From positions 310,001 through 374,000 of the forward strand of contig JAGTJM010000008.1 of the NCBI GenBank assembly GCA_020747015.1: 64,000 nucleotides of DNA, read 5' to 3'. Shown here in pieces: positions 21,260 through 32,756 of this stretch; position 1 is the first letter of the stretch, and every line of letters begins with the position of its first letter. Source of the DNA: Pyrenochaeta sp. MPI-SDFR-AT-0127. Its lineage: Eukaryota; Ascomycota; Dothideomycetes; Pleosporales; Cucurbitariaceae. Made by a program: the position numbers and the translations under genes. The notes under the pieces were generated by a model, which searched no databases, was not told the DNA's origin, and saw only the letters and a list, made by a program, of their open reading frames with translations.

Positions 21260-22119
21260 ATCTCGTCGTCTCCGGCTCTGGGGCCCTCTGGTGGTGGTGA
21301 GGCTGACAGGCGCAAAGCAGTGGTGGAGGCTGGCAGGGGTGCGTGGAATGCTATTGACGACGGTGTAGTGGAGCTGCTCTCAGTTTTGCTGGCGTCTTTA
21401 TTCTTCACATGCCAGTGGGTCTTCGTTCAGTTTCGGTCACGGAATGGTGGCTCGGGCGCCGCAGAGCGTGGAATGGAAGGAATGGCGGAGCGACTTTCTT
21501 TTGGGTTGTGCCTAGGAAAGCTATGCTGTCACCGAGGAACACGGACGTCACGCCGGCGGTCATGGGATGATGGGAGCTGAGCCGGAGCAAAGCGGCAAGA
21601 AAAAAAGTCTCAGCAAACATCTTGGACAGAGGAACCAAGACCATGAGCTTTTTAAGAGAAAGGGACCCAAAAAAAGTCTCGGGCACTTTCACATGCTGGT
21701 GACGGGATACCCACCACGGACTGCCACATGTGTTGGGACTGCCAATGGCTCAACCGCAGCCCTGGGAGGCGCGTGGTGGCCGCCGTGGTTAGCTGGGAAT
21801 GCCGAGCGCCGGGAGCACACCTGTCGGCGCTGCTGCACATGTCGTCAGGACTACTCTGGCAGGATGACTGCAATTGTAATGCCCCATGAAGCCACAAAGG
21901 CCCCACTAGCACAATTCCAGCCGTGGTGAGTGCGGGATGCGGAGCAGCCCTGCAGGCGTGGTCGCGCCAAGAGGACGAAATTGCTTGATCGCCCCGGGCC
22001 GAGTCGGCCATTGGACATGATGCATCCGCCAGTCTGCACACACACGCCCGCTTTCACGCAAACCTCACCGACACGTGCTTTGGAGACGACAGCCAGGCCG
22101 CTGCCTGTATACTGTCAGC
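21260..22119. promoter_or_regulatory. divergent promoter region PAH1 / FN3 protein
   Basis: 860 bases between divergent start codons. It contains a purine-rich A6 stretch near 21600 and no convincing coding frame. Confidence 0.4.
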
Positions 22120-25100
22120 ATGTTCTCCGAGCCCTCTGCGTCGCTGTACTGGCCGCCGGACGTCACCCGCTACAACATGGAGGCCGTCGTGTTCTTGTCC
22201 TCGGGATGGCTGAGAACTGCATGCGTGCTGTCCGCGTTGTTCTGGTAGAGGCTCACACGACTACAACTACGAGTCCATATTCGCTAACACAGCATCATCT
22301 AGGGTCGCCTTCCGCGCGTACCAGGTCCTGTCGCAGCCCGTCGAAAAGCTCGTCCAGGTGCTGGGTCTCGAAGTCCCCGTTGCGCCGCTCGTGTCGCTCG
22401 CTGGAATAAAGGCAGACGGGATTCTGCTGCACTGGAAGCCGCCAGATCAGCGCGCATCTGTCTTGAAATATGTGATCCGCATCAACGGCATCGACAGTAC
22501 GTGTGCACCGCAGACCACACGACCAGGACTGACCACCTGTAGTTGGCGACATCTCGCCCCAAGAAACCTCCATTACTATTGAGAACCTTCAGCCAGACCA
22601 CCACTATACCGTCCGCATTGTCACACTCAATTCATCCAACTTCCAAGCACCCAGTGTGCCCATTCGTCTTCGCACCCTGCCGGCCGACTCGGACCAATAC
22701 TACAGCTCCACCCCACTCAAGGACATCCAGTCTGCTACCGACGATGCAGACTTCACACCCACGCCCATTATCCGCCCGAACAAGAGCCTTGCCGATGTCG
22801 TCACGCCATACGTTGCGCCCATCATGACCCGAGAGCATAGCAATAGTACTTCGCGAAGGATGCGGCCAGATGTGGGAAGAAGAAACTCGCCAGCATCCCA
22901 GACCCTCGACCAAGCGCGCTCGGCACAGGAGGCGGTAGAAGGGACAGATTCTATCAGGCAGCTGACGGAGAAGCTTGCTGGACTTCGACGCGAACTGGAC
23001 GACATGGAAAAACAAATCCAGGATGAGGATCAGGATTTTTTGACTCAGAAGGCTATCTTGGTGGAAAAGCGCGATGAGAAAAAGGCTGCTTTGAAGGAAA
23101 AGGAGGATGCTAGTCGCGATTTGAGGAAGGAAGTAGCAAATCTTGAGCGACAGAACGCTGCAGCGCAAACGAGGCGCGCACAGCAGGAGAAGGTATTGCG
23201 CCAGAAAGAAGCGGAACGGAAGAAGCTAAAAGACGATGTCGCAAAATGGACACGCGAGGCCGTTGAACTGCGCGAAGCTGCTGAGAGGATCAAGCAAGAG
23301 CAAATCGAGTACGAGAATGATTCGGAGAAACGCATCCAGACCGTGAAAGATAAATATGCCGAAGAGATCCAGACCAACAAGAGCTTGGAGGAAACCATTC
23401 GCGACAAGGGCATTCAGATCAAGGCTCTGGAAGAGGAGAGGCAGCAGCTGGAAGCTGGCCAAGAAGGTGGTGAAGCCCCAGATGGTACCGACAACGCAGA
23501 AAGAGAAGAAGACAATAGGTGGAGAATGACTCTTGGCCTCTTGCAGCAACAGTATGCCCAAGCGTGGACACTATACACTGAAGCCGAGAGAGCGAGCCAC
23601 GAGTTCTCTAATAGACTGCAGTTTATGCAGCAGCGTCGCATGAGCCAGCCCCAGCTCTTTTCTGGGCCGCCTGTCCCCGAGATGGGTCCTGTTAGAAGAA
23701 ACAGTCAGCGTGCACGCCCCCTCAGTATGCGCGAGGGTCTCCTTTCTGCGGCTACTGGTGGTTTCGTGCATACTTCGTCGGCTCCGTTCAACAGCATTCC
23801 AACTACCTCATCACCATCGTTCGCGTCAGTCACGCCATATTTCAATCCCGTCAACGGTATGGCATTGCCTCCACGGACACACAGCTTTACGTTTTCTCAG
23901 GCAGATATGGAAAGCTTGACTGGCGGAGCTCCCATGAGCCCAACAGCTGGCGCTTTACTCCCTGCCGGTCTCTTCGGAGACGATTTAGGATTAACAGATG
24001 CCGAGGACGACGATGATTTAGGACCACCTCGGCCTTCATCACTAGATCCTTCGCCCAATCTCAGAAATGTTCTACCAGGTCTCGGTGCGATTGGCACTTT
24101 AGACCGCATCCAAGATCCCAGCTCACCCGTCTCACCGCAAAGCCGCTCACCGAGTGCCTTTGCAAGTCCGAGAGAGAGTGCTGGCGAGCTGCAATTCTAC
24201 CCGAGCAACGACAACAATAATATAGACAGCGACAAGCGGTCCATACGCTCCACATCGAGTTCGTTCATGACAAACCCTCAAGCCAGTCGCTTTGGCGGTT
24301 TGTTTGGACTAAACAGGGCACGTGGTAAAACATTCTCTGACGAGGGTCCAACTCTGGGCTCTCTGAAGCCGTCCCAGAGCCAGTCATTACCTCGACAGGA
24401 ACATGGTTTAGATGCGGTCGGAAACGCACGACGCCGAGGAAGCCATTCTGAAGGCGCGTGGTACGATTCCTTCATACGCACCAAAACTCAGCCTGTGGAG
24501 TCATCCAGCAGTCCCCAGCATGTGGCCACGCGCAAACGGCCGTTTAACATGTTTGGTACAAAGGGTGACCCATGGCTGACATCAGTACTAGGGCTCGAAA
24601 GACCAAGATCTCCGCGTCAGGGTTCCACCAAATCTGGGGAAGGTATGGTTTTGCCTAGACCTTCTACTGAAAGCCAGACACGGTTTGGGTGGTCTGTGGA
24701 TGCTTTTGGTGCTCGAAGTAGCCCCCTCGGTGTCGATTGGAGCATTAACAACACAAACACAACTTCTTGGTCAAGGATGCCCTCCCGCCGACCTTCCATT
24801 CAACATGGGTCCACGGTCAACTTGATCAGCGAAGAGTTGATGCATGACGACCGACTCGATTTCCCTTCCACCACACGGTCACCAACTCAAGCACCAATTG
24901 GTACTAGACCTCAGTCATCTGCTTCGCATATGCCCGGCCAACCGTCAACATCATCTCTGCCCCCAATTCCTCCTACACCACCCAAACAGCTGAATCCAGC
25001 AGCAGCGGCTTTCACCATGTTCCAGCTTGGCAAAAAGACAGAAGAGGACAAAGAGGAGAAAGCCAAGAGAGCGGCGGAGAAAGCTGCCGAGAAGGAGGCT

Positions 25101-25709
25101 AAAAAGGCTGAAAAGGCGGAAAAGAAGGAAGAAAAGGAGAAGAGAGCCAAAGCTGAGAGAGCCGAGAAGGCTGCACGCAAAGAAAAGGACAAGCATACTG
25201 CGTCTGAGGCTGGTGACTTTCGGGATGCGACATCTCCTCACTACGACTCGCGCATGTCACGCGACACTCCATCAATATCGACAGCCGACGTGTCAGAAGC
25301 TTCCCCACGCGAATCACTTGAGCGCAGTATTTCTCACACAGCATCAGAGAACACGGGGTCCATCGGCAAAGAATCGTTCATGCAAAAGCTTACGCGCAAA
25401 GGCAGCACAAATCAGTTCCTCACGTTCAGCAAGAAGAATGCGCTATTGTCGAAGAGCAAGTCAAGCGAGGTGCCAAATACACCTGACGAGGCGGATGAGG
25501 CCGGCGGTTTCCTCGGTATCGGAAGGAGTGCTGAAAGTGTTGGTAACAGCCCCAACATTGGGACACCCAAGGACAAGAACAGCCTCCTTAGCTGGGGCTC
25601 TATCAAACGTATCGGCAAGAAAGACAAGGCGCCCAGCTTGCATGAAAGCGTCACTAGTGAGGCGACTGGTGATGAGGATGATGTTTTTGCGGAGAGCTCA
25701 AAGACATAA
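22120..25709 (+). CDS. fibronectin type III / coiled-coil protein
   Basis: Exons 22120-22244, 22303-22496 and 22543-25709 give 1161 aa. Introns of 58 and 46 bases have CTAAC and CTGAC branch sites, and phases agree. The N-terminus has a hydrophobic segment (about residues 20-50). A fibronectin type III domain spans about residues 68-150: VSLAGIKADGILLHWKPP, then IENLQPDHHYTVRI. A long coiled coil follows (about 240-415), with a second helical piece near 430-475. The remainder is Ser/Pro-rich and disordered, broken by a Lys/Glu/Ala-rich helix at about 937-990. The domain order suggests a scaffold or membrane-tethered cytoplasmic protein. I know no function. Confidence 0.88.
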
Positions 25710-25957
25710 AGTTGCATATCGCAACCGTACTGGGAGGCTTTGGATAGGCTAGCATAGCTATGAAGTTCATTAAGTTCTCACTGTTGACACAACATACTTC
25801 CCCGTATCTCTTGTGACATTTGTGCGCCCCGGATTCTCAGCCCTACGCAGAGCCGCAAGCCAACGCCAAGACCCGAATGCGCCCTCGGACCATACCTCAC
25901 CTCACTTCCTTTCACTTCGCAGAACCACCAGCAGCCAAATTTACCGCGACACCCACC

Positions 25958-26782
25958 ATGGCTTCACCCGCCGCGGAACAAATGCCTAATGGCATCTCCA
26001 CACCTCCTGCAACTGTAAATCCGCCGAACCCCAGCCCACCTACGCAGTCTTCCACACAACCAAACACACAGTCGCAACAGCTCAACGGAAGCTCCACAAC
26101 AGCAAGCATGAGCGCTTCCTTTCCTGTCACTTCGTTACAAGATAGTGGCGCAAGCAAACGCCCCCGCGATGCACGCCTCATCCACCTAATCCTCGCCAAC
26201 ATGGGCGTCCACGCCTACACCGAGCGCGTCCCCCTCCAACTCCTGGACTTCGCCTACCGCTACACATCCTCTATCCTTTCAGACGCCATCAGTTACGAAC
26301 CGCCCGCGTCCACTGCGCATACCAAGGGCAAGTCACGCGGCGCCGACAAGGACAATGCAGATGGCGAAGGCGTCAGCTTGAATGCGCTGAGAACGGCAGT
26401 CGGGGCGCGTGCAGCCGGCACCTTCAGCGGGCAGCTAGGCAAAGAATTCATGGCTGAGGTGGCAAGTGAGCGGAACAGAATTGCGCTACCGCGGGTCGAG
26501 AGGGAGTTTGGAATCAGACTCCCGCCAGAGAGATATTGTTTCACAGGCGTTGGGTGGGGCATGAAAGGCGAGTGGGAGGCAGATGAAGAGGTCGAGGATG
26601 AGGAAATGGATTTGGGAGATGAGCCAGGGGCGGGCGCGGAGGGTGCCGGATTTGGCGGGCCGGTCGGAGGAGATGTTAATGGTGGGGACGATACAGCGAT
26701 GGGTGGTATGGGAGATGGTGAAGAGGAGGATGACGATGAGTTTGAGGAGGCTATGGGACTAGGACCGGAGAATAAGGGTTGA
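25958..26782 (+). CDS. TAF9: TFIID/SAGA subunit TAF9
   Basis: A single exon of 274 aa. I choose ATG 25958 (ACCCACCATGG context); earlier in-frame codons add a low-complexity leader, including ATG 25877. After a Pro/Ser/Thr/Gln-rich start, the histone-fold domain runs from KRPRDARLIHLILANMGV through VPLQLLDFAYRYTSSILSDA (about residues 67-113). The conserved SLNALRTAVGARA and RNRIALPRVEREFGIRLPP follow, as in TAF9 (TAFII31). The tail is Gly/Asp/Glu-rich and acidic. The protein pairs with TAF6 in TFIID and SAGA. Confidence 0.93.
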   Translation: MASPAAEQMPNGISTPPATVNPPNPSPPTQSSTQPNTQSQQLNGSSTTASMSASFPVTSLQDSGASKRPRDARLIHLILANMGVHAYTERVPLQLLDFAYRYTSSILSDAISYEPPASTAHTKGKSRGADKDNADGEGVSLNALRTAVGARAAGTFSGQLGKEFMAEVASERNRIALPRVEREFGIRLPPERYCFTGVGWGMKGEWEADEEVEDEEMDLGDEPGAGAEGAGFGGPVGGDVNGGDDTAMGGMGDGEEEDDDEFEEAMGLGPENKG

Positions 26783-27183
26783 AGGAAGCTCTTTCAAAGC
26801 CGTCAAAGATCAGTGTACGATCACAGCGTGTCCAAGTGAGGAAAAGGCGTTGGTGCAGGCATGCAGCATTTCACGGCGTTTAAGGGATGGGAATGTCTTT
26901 TCCGAGTCCAGGGGTTATACCAGAGCTGAATTGCCTTTCTTCGCGCGAAAACCATCGCGCTTTATCAAAAATATGCAGACTATTTACAAGTATATCATAC
27001 AAACATCCAGCCCTCCGTTCTGCGTTTTGCCTGTAGTGATACATGCATACTGTCTGCAGTTCATGCACAGCCAGCTGCAATCCGAGCATGCAAAACATGC
27101 CACCGCCAGAAGGGAAAAAAAAACGCCGTGCAAATGCAGAAATAGTCGTTTCATCTCTCTTTCTCCATCCAGACAAACCACAG
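26783..27183. other. convergent 3' intergenic stretch
   Basis: About 400 bases between TAF9 and CMC1. It includes an A9 tract near 27115. No gene seen. Confidence 0.5.
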
Positions 27184-27794
27184 CTATGTCCCTCGATAAA
27201 TCCCTCCACGCGTCACACCCCGATCATCCACCCTATTCTCCTCCCGTCTCTTCAACGCATCGTCGCCTTCCGCCTGCTTCCCCACCAGCCGTCCACTATC
27301 ATCCAGATTCCACCACTCCTTGTGCTTGTTCCGCGCATCCTCAAGCTTCCGCTGGTGTTCTATGCGCTGCCGTTTTCTCTCTTCGGCTAGCGCAAACCAC
27401 TCCTGCCGCGCTTTGTCGAGTTCATCTTGGTTCTGGTACTGCAGCATGCAGCTATTCATTGCGAGGCGGGAGGGGCGACAAGCGTAGATCATCGTTATTG
27501 TGCGGCCGAGTGCGCATTGTGCGAATGCTGGGGCTGAACGTTAGTATACATTGTGTCTCGTATTATTCTATGCCTCCTAGATTGATAAACCAAACTAGAT
27601 TCGCATATCTGAATTGTTGAAGAAGTAGAACTGAAAGCGTTGGACATGCGAGAAGACATACTTTCAATCTCCTTTGCGCACTTTGCTCGCACATTCTTGT
27701 AATACAGGTCGCGCACTTGCTGTTCCTGGGGTGCGGAGAGGGGCGTCGGGTTGCTTGGAAGTTTGTTCGTGCCGACTATCATGCGATCTGACAT
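27184..27794 (-). CDS. CMC1: twin-CX9C mitochondrial protein, COX assembly factor Cmc1-like
   Basis: Exons 27794-27662 and 27527-27184, with a 134-base intron (GTATGT ... CCCCAG, phase 1), give 158 aa. The join rebuilds two CX9C motifs exactly: C39-x9-C49 and C61-x9-C71, the CHCH fold of intermembrane-space proteins imported by Mia40. The spacing and the following MNSCMLQYQNQDELDKARQE match Cmc1, which works in copper delivery and cytochrome oxidase assembly. The C-terminal part is charged and helical. Neither exon by itself shows the twin motif, so a splice-blind search would miss it. Confidence 0.92.
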
Positions 27795-28305
27795 CTTTTG
27801 TAGTAATTGGGGCCGTTGACGGCCAGAAGCGCAGTGCGCTTAACGCAAGGATGTACCTGGGGAACGATTGACGACAGGCAGGGAAGTGAGTGTGTATGGG
27901 TTGGTGTTCAATGACGGTATCGCTGTCAATAGTTCGGAGAGCTTGCGGAGCTCCGGTGGTGGGTCGAGATTGATATTCTTCGGAGCAGGGACGCGATGAA
28001 TGTCGTATTGGGAGCAGGCAGGTCGGACTGTGGGTCAAAAGTTGCCGATATGCAGAAGCCGAGGCTGTAAATTTAGTGCGGGCTGCACATTCAGTTCACA
28101 TGCTGAATAGCATAACCATCAGTCTACATTACACACAGTTTTGGAGCTGAAAAAGTTCGTTCTGAAGGCCTCTCATACATTTCATCTTATCAAACTAGCT
28201 GGTGACCGTATCTGATCGCATATTACGCCCACTCGTTGCTTCCAAGCCCTCGACCACCTTCTCCATTGTCTACTGTACGCATACCCACGGAGACGAAACT
28301 ACACT
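27795..28305. promoter_or_regulatory. divergent promoter region CMC1 / SDR
   Basis: 511 bases between divergent start codons. No specific element identified. Confidence 0.4.
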
Positions 28306-29094
28306 ATGAAGACTGCAGACCGCACATTCATCATATCTGGCGGCGTTTCTGGCCTCGGCCTGGCAACAGCACGCGCTTTACATGCACAAGGCGCATACGT
28401 CTCCCTCCTCGATCTCAATGCCGACAATGGCTCTAAAGTCGTCTCCGAACTAGGATCGCGGTCCAAATTCTTCGAGACGGATGTGTCAAACACAGAATCT
28501 ATTGCTTCTGCCGTGAAGGGCAGCGTCGCATGGACAAAGGAGACTGGGAAGGAGATCGGTGGCGTTGTCGCAGGTGCTGGTGTCGGCTTACCAGGCCTCA
28601 TCATCGACAAAAAGAACGAACCGCTGAGCATTGAGAGCATCGACTTCGTGCTAAACATCAACCTGCGAGGCACTCTTGACCTCATCAGGCAGTCACTGCC
28701 CCATATGACTACAGCAACACCTTCAGGACCTGACGGCGAGCGCGGTGTGATAATAATGATCGCCTCATCGGCTGCGTTTGATGGGCAAATGGGCCAAGTG
28801 GCGTATGCGGCGAGCAAAGGTGCTGTTGCAAGTCTGACTCTTCCGCTCGCTCGCGATTTGTCGAAATATGGTGTTAGGGCGGTGACAATAGCGCCCAGTA
28901 TGTTTGACAGCGCAATGACCAGAATGATGAGTGACAAGGTCAAGAAGAGCTTGGAGAGCAGTATGGAGTTCCCCAAACGGGCTGGATTTCCTGAAGAGTT
29001 TGCGAGGTTGGTGGTGGAATGCGTGGGGAATGAGATGTTGAACGGCACGGTTTTACGGTTGGATGGGGCGATGAGGATGCCAGCAAGGCTGTAA
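28306..29094 (+). CDS. short-chain dehydrogenase/reductase (3-hydroxyacyl-CoA dehydrogenase type-2-like)
   Basis: A single exon of 262 aa. The Rossmann motif SGGVSGLGLA is at residues 11-20, and D36 after strand two suggests NAD(H) preference. The catalytic Ser is in ASSAAFDGQ (153-161), with Y167 and K171 in YAASK and N117/N119 in LNINLRGT. The usual NNAG is replaced by AGAGV. The C-terminal pattern KRAGFPEEFARLVV and LNGTVLRLDGAMRM resembles HSD17B10-type enzymes of fatty-acid and branched-chain catabolism. The substrate is not proven. Confidence 0.9.
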   Translation: MKTADRTFIISGGVSGLGLATARALHAQGAYVSLLDLNADNGSKVVSELGSRSKFFETDVSNTESIASAVKGSVAWTKETGKEIGGVVAGAGVGLPGLIIDKKNEPLSIESIDFVLNINLRGTLDLIRQSLPHMTTATPSGPDGERGVIIMIASSAAFDGQMGQVAYAASKGAVASLTLPLARDLSKYGVRAVTIAPSMFDSAMTRMMSDKVKKSLESSMEFPKRAGFPEEFARLVVECVGNEMLNGTVLRLDGAMRMPARL

Positions 29095-29248
29095 ATATCG
29101 CATAGATAGTGCTGAATGCTATCACAGCCTTCCGTAACCATCGGATTGTTTATTCGATGTGCACAATCCTGATATGGGCCATGGGAGCCTGATCATCTGC
29201 AAACCCCACGCTAGCCACCAAATTCCAAACCGCGCTGTTGATTGCATG

Positions 29249-30076
29249 TCAACGCTTGCGCTCTCGGATTTTGAACTTGACACCGTGCTTATTGACACCT
29301 CCCACTGTATTATTCATTTTGGCACGTTGCAATTCCAGCTCCTCCTCAGCAGCCATAAGCTCTTGCTCACGCATCTTCGTTGAAGCCAGTTTGGACGCTG
29401 TTCTTGATTGTGCTCGATCTCTGTCCTTCCTGAACTTTCGTGCTTCCCTTTCGGCCTGCTCCTGCGCCTCGACCTTCTTCTTAGACAGCGTTTGTAGCCG
29501 CGGTTTGGCATGGTCTTCCTCGTCCTCTGAATCCTCATCCTGGAGGCGCTCGACGTTTGTCGTTCGACCGGGAAATTCTTCCCCGCGTCCAAACCAGGAA
29601 TCTGGATCGAATTCCAGCTGTTCCTCCTCATTCTCTACAAATACCCTATGCTTGCCTTTTCTTGCTTTCTCCCCGTCTTTTAACGCCCGCACCTCTCCCT
29701 GCTCCTCTAAGATCAGCCTTTGTTCTAACTCCTCTCTCTCTTTTCGGGCCATCTGCAGCATCGTGCGAATATACCCCGCGTCCTGCGTCTTAAGCAGCTT
29801 CACAACCTCTACACTCAATGGCTTATTTCCTCGATCCGCCACTTTCTTGCCCTGTTTATCCACTGTTGAGCTCATCATTTTGAAGCTGAATTCATCGGGG
29901 TTCCTGTCGCGCGCTTTCTGGCTCAAGATCTTGAGTTTGGCTTTCTTTCCGCGGTGGTCGGCTGCACGCAGCTTGTAGTCTTTGCTCTTCTCGAGAAGGC
30001 CCCATTTCTGGCGTTCAATGGGTTGGGCGCGCTCTTTATGATTGCGCCGCTGCACGGCATTACGCATGGACGACAT
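29249..30076 (-). CDS. UTP11: U3 snoRNP protein UTP11
   Basis: A single exon of 275 aa. The frame continues upstream to 30160, but ATG 30076 gives the conserved start MSSMRNAVQRRNHKERAQP. Next come QKWGLLEKSKDYKLRAADH, KILSQKARDRNPDEF and a highly charged coiled C-terminal half ending in a basic tail, all as in Utp11. It is part of the small-subunit processome that handles 18S pre-rRNA in the nucleolus. The 3' end faces the SDR gene across 154 bases. Confidence 0.95.
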   Translation of the reverse strand: MSSMRNAVQRRNHKERAQPIERQKWGLLEKSKDYKLRAADHRGKKAKLKILSQKARDRNPDEFSFKMMSSTVDKQGKKVADRGNKPLSVEVVKLLKTQDAGYIRTMLQMARKEREELEQRLILEEQGEVRALKDGEKARKGKHRVFVENEEEQLEFDPDSWFGRGEEFPGRTTNVERLQDEDSEDEEDHAKPRLQTLSKKKVEAQEQAEREARKFRKDRDRAQSRTASKLASTKMREQELMAAEEELELQRAKMNNTVGGVNKHGVKFKIRERKR

Positions 30077-32756
30077 TTTGAGTGTCGTGGGGTGTTTAAA
30101 GTTGCTGAGTGTTGAGTTCAAAAGTTGCTGGAAATTTTTGGAGCAACTCCAATGCGCCAAGATTTCGAGACGCTAGGTGACGCGCTAACCAAATCCGTTC
30201 CAGGCTCACAGACGCGACCTCGATGCACCTCTGAACTCGCTCGTTCACACATGAATGTCGTCCTTGACCTCGTTACCAAATAAACCTTGTTCAGTCATGC
30301 CAGCTCTAGTGTATGTATCTTCCCCAAATGTCTCAAGACCAGCCGGATTATTGTGTATACATTTTCGCCAGTCGTGTTAACAGGACCTTTGTATATGCCT
30401 ACCAAATTGTGTCGCTGGCAACCATGGTTCCCTTCAAATTATATTGGACTTTGAATTATCAAGAATGCTCTTGTTCGGTACCAATTCCAAGTAAGAGATG
30501 ACTGCACGGCTGCACCTGGCACTGTTCTAGAATTCCATAGGTCAAAATTTGAGGCAATAGCCTCAGAGATGTCGTCAACAATCCCCTGGAAAGGCCACGA
30601 AGAACTACTTGTACCTTATGACACAATATGTCTACATTTTACAGGCTGCTTCGGATGGGCTTGTAACTCGAGCACTCAACCTACCGAGTGCCCTTGACCA
30701 AGCGTATCGGATCCGCTGTTCATCTCCTCCACAGGCTTTGCTCTAGATCTTGAGGCCTCACCCAGACCATGTGGTGCCGACATGCTCTTCCTTCCCCTGA
30801 AGGTTTGACAAGGGGCCGCGACGTATCGGACCTGTGAATACCTTGAGTGTAAGATCAGTCCAATCATCTTCAAAGAGAACGCCTTGCCAAACATTAAGAG
30901 TTCGACAAAACTGCAGGACCTTCCTAACCAACGAGCTCATCGGACCTTCTCGAACGGCTGAGCCTTGCTTTGTGGAATTTGCAAATATTGACTTGTCAGA
31001 AGATAGTACTGAGCCGGAATTGGCCCGCCTGTCAATTTAAGGCAATCGGCAGGATTATTACTGTTAGATTTCAAGCGGCTCTCTGCTCAAGGTTGTTCGC
31101 ATCGATGAGCCGGAATCCATGGCTTGTTGAACTCTGACTGAAAAGAAACACTCAACCATTACGTCTCAACAGTATGTTCACGTCAGACTCCATTGCCATA
31201 GCCAGATGTCCTTGTAGTTCCCTGTTTGCGTTGGAGTGAGTGACAAGTGCGACGATGTCGATATTCTTCAGATCAATCTTGAATATTCTCTTGTCATAAT
31301 AACGAACCGATGGATTGATGAAGGTAAGAATACCATTCGGTCCTTCATGTTTGAAGAGGAGAGACAGGAAGCGGGGAAGAATCGACCCGGCTACCATCCA
31401 AGAAAAGCCACCAAGACGGCAAGAACGTGATTGGAGTTGTCGCGTTCGAGACCACTATGGTCAATAATGCGGGACGTTTGACCATCCTTTCCGTAAAGCA
31501 TCTGCTGCGGAAACCATCCGACATAAGGCCTCATGCTTATCAGCGGCTTCGCATACAGCTACGCGTATCGAGTCGGTGGTGCTCATGCTGATGAACAGTC
31601 TAGGCAAGATCAATTCTACCTAGCTGACCCCAACCACGCCTCTTTGTCAAGGGAGATTTGAAGGAATGCAATGTCTTCCATCGTTTCGGCAGGGTGTTAA
31701 TTAGACCGACGAGCAGGAAAAAAAATCAACTGGACGGTATTGGGCAGCCCACAGTTAAGATATAGCCACAGAACCGGATCAGGCTTGTCGAATGAGTTGG
31801 TGGAGGCGAAAAGAGTATCTAGAACACAGATAGACTGCCTGTTTAGAGACACCTGACCAAAAAGCTACCATGTTAGCTTAGACTCATCCACTGATGGAGA
31901 ACATCTACAAGGTCTTCCTGGCCTGAAGGTGCTCCAAGTATCTATTTAATATATTCGCACCTTATTTGGGTCTGCAGTCTCAGTAGACGCTACCGTTTGA
32001 GACTGTGGAGCGAGATTGATTGAAAATCCTACAGATCGTGTGTCTTGAGCATGCTCTCCATTTTTGCAACAGGTCCGTTCATTGGATGTCCTCGTTTCTG
32101 AAACGCCAAGGTTGTGTCAAAACAATGCCCAGAAATCCATCGCAAGTTTGCGGAAAATTAGTCTCCGTACTGTGGCTGTGTATAAGTCTACCCCAATATC
32201 CAGGAACTCTAACTTCACAACCGCCTAAGTACAACGCAACTTCTTATACCAATAAGCGATTATAAAAGTCTCCGATACGTGGATCTTCAATTCTACCCGG
32301 TTCCGTCTAATTGGTATGCTCCAAGATCGTTGTATAGGCTGTTGTAGTGCTTGGATGATTGTTTTCGTTTTGGCGAGCATGAATTCTAGCCACCACTAAT
32401 TCCCTAAACCGCCACCGCACGTTTCGTGCAACGGGGATACTGCTGGAAAAACTAGATGGCGTCTTGGCCTCCTACCTGTCAGTTGACTTTGTGGGGACCT
32501 GTTCTCCCGTTGCAATTTCCTGATGGCTGCGGGCTGCATGCTCAAGGTGGTATGGTTGTTTGCCTCGTCCGCTAGCTGTGGGGAGGTTATATTGGACTTT
32601 GTATAAGAGAAAGGGTACTTCCAGGGCTTTTCAAAGTATCACTTCACTCACATTCATTCTTTGACATTTTCGTTGCTTGATCCAGGAGATCTATTGCTCT
32701 TCATTTCTTGAACCTCAGGTTTCAAAATATCAATTCACTCCCAGAGTATCTTCACC
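30077..32756. other. 2.7-kb gap without a supportable gene
   Basis: Short minus frames at 30940-30758 and 31397-31152 have a protein-like look but no domain, and they could be exons of a decayed gene. The right 300 bases are the promoter of the pectate lyase. Confidence 0.45.
32491..32608 (+). promoter_or_regulatory. pectate lyase promoter elements (CreA-like sites and TATA box)
   Basis: Two GTGGGG hexamers at 32491-32496 and 32578-32583 fit the CreA/Cre1 carbon-repressor consensus SYGGRG. A TATAAGA box lies at 32602-32608, with a pyrimidine-rich likely start region 30-60 bases downstream and the ATG at 32757. Repression by glucose would be expected for such an enzyme, but this is inferred from motifs only. 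Confidence 0.45.
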
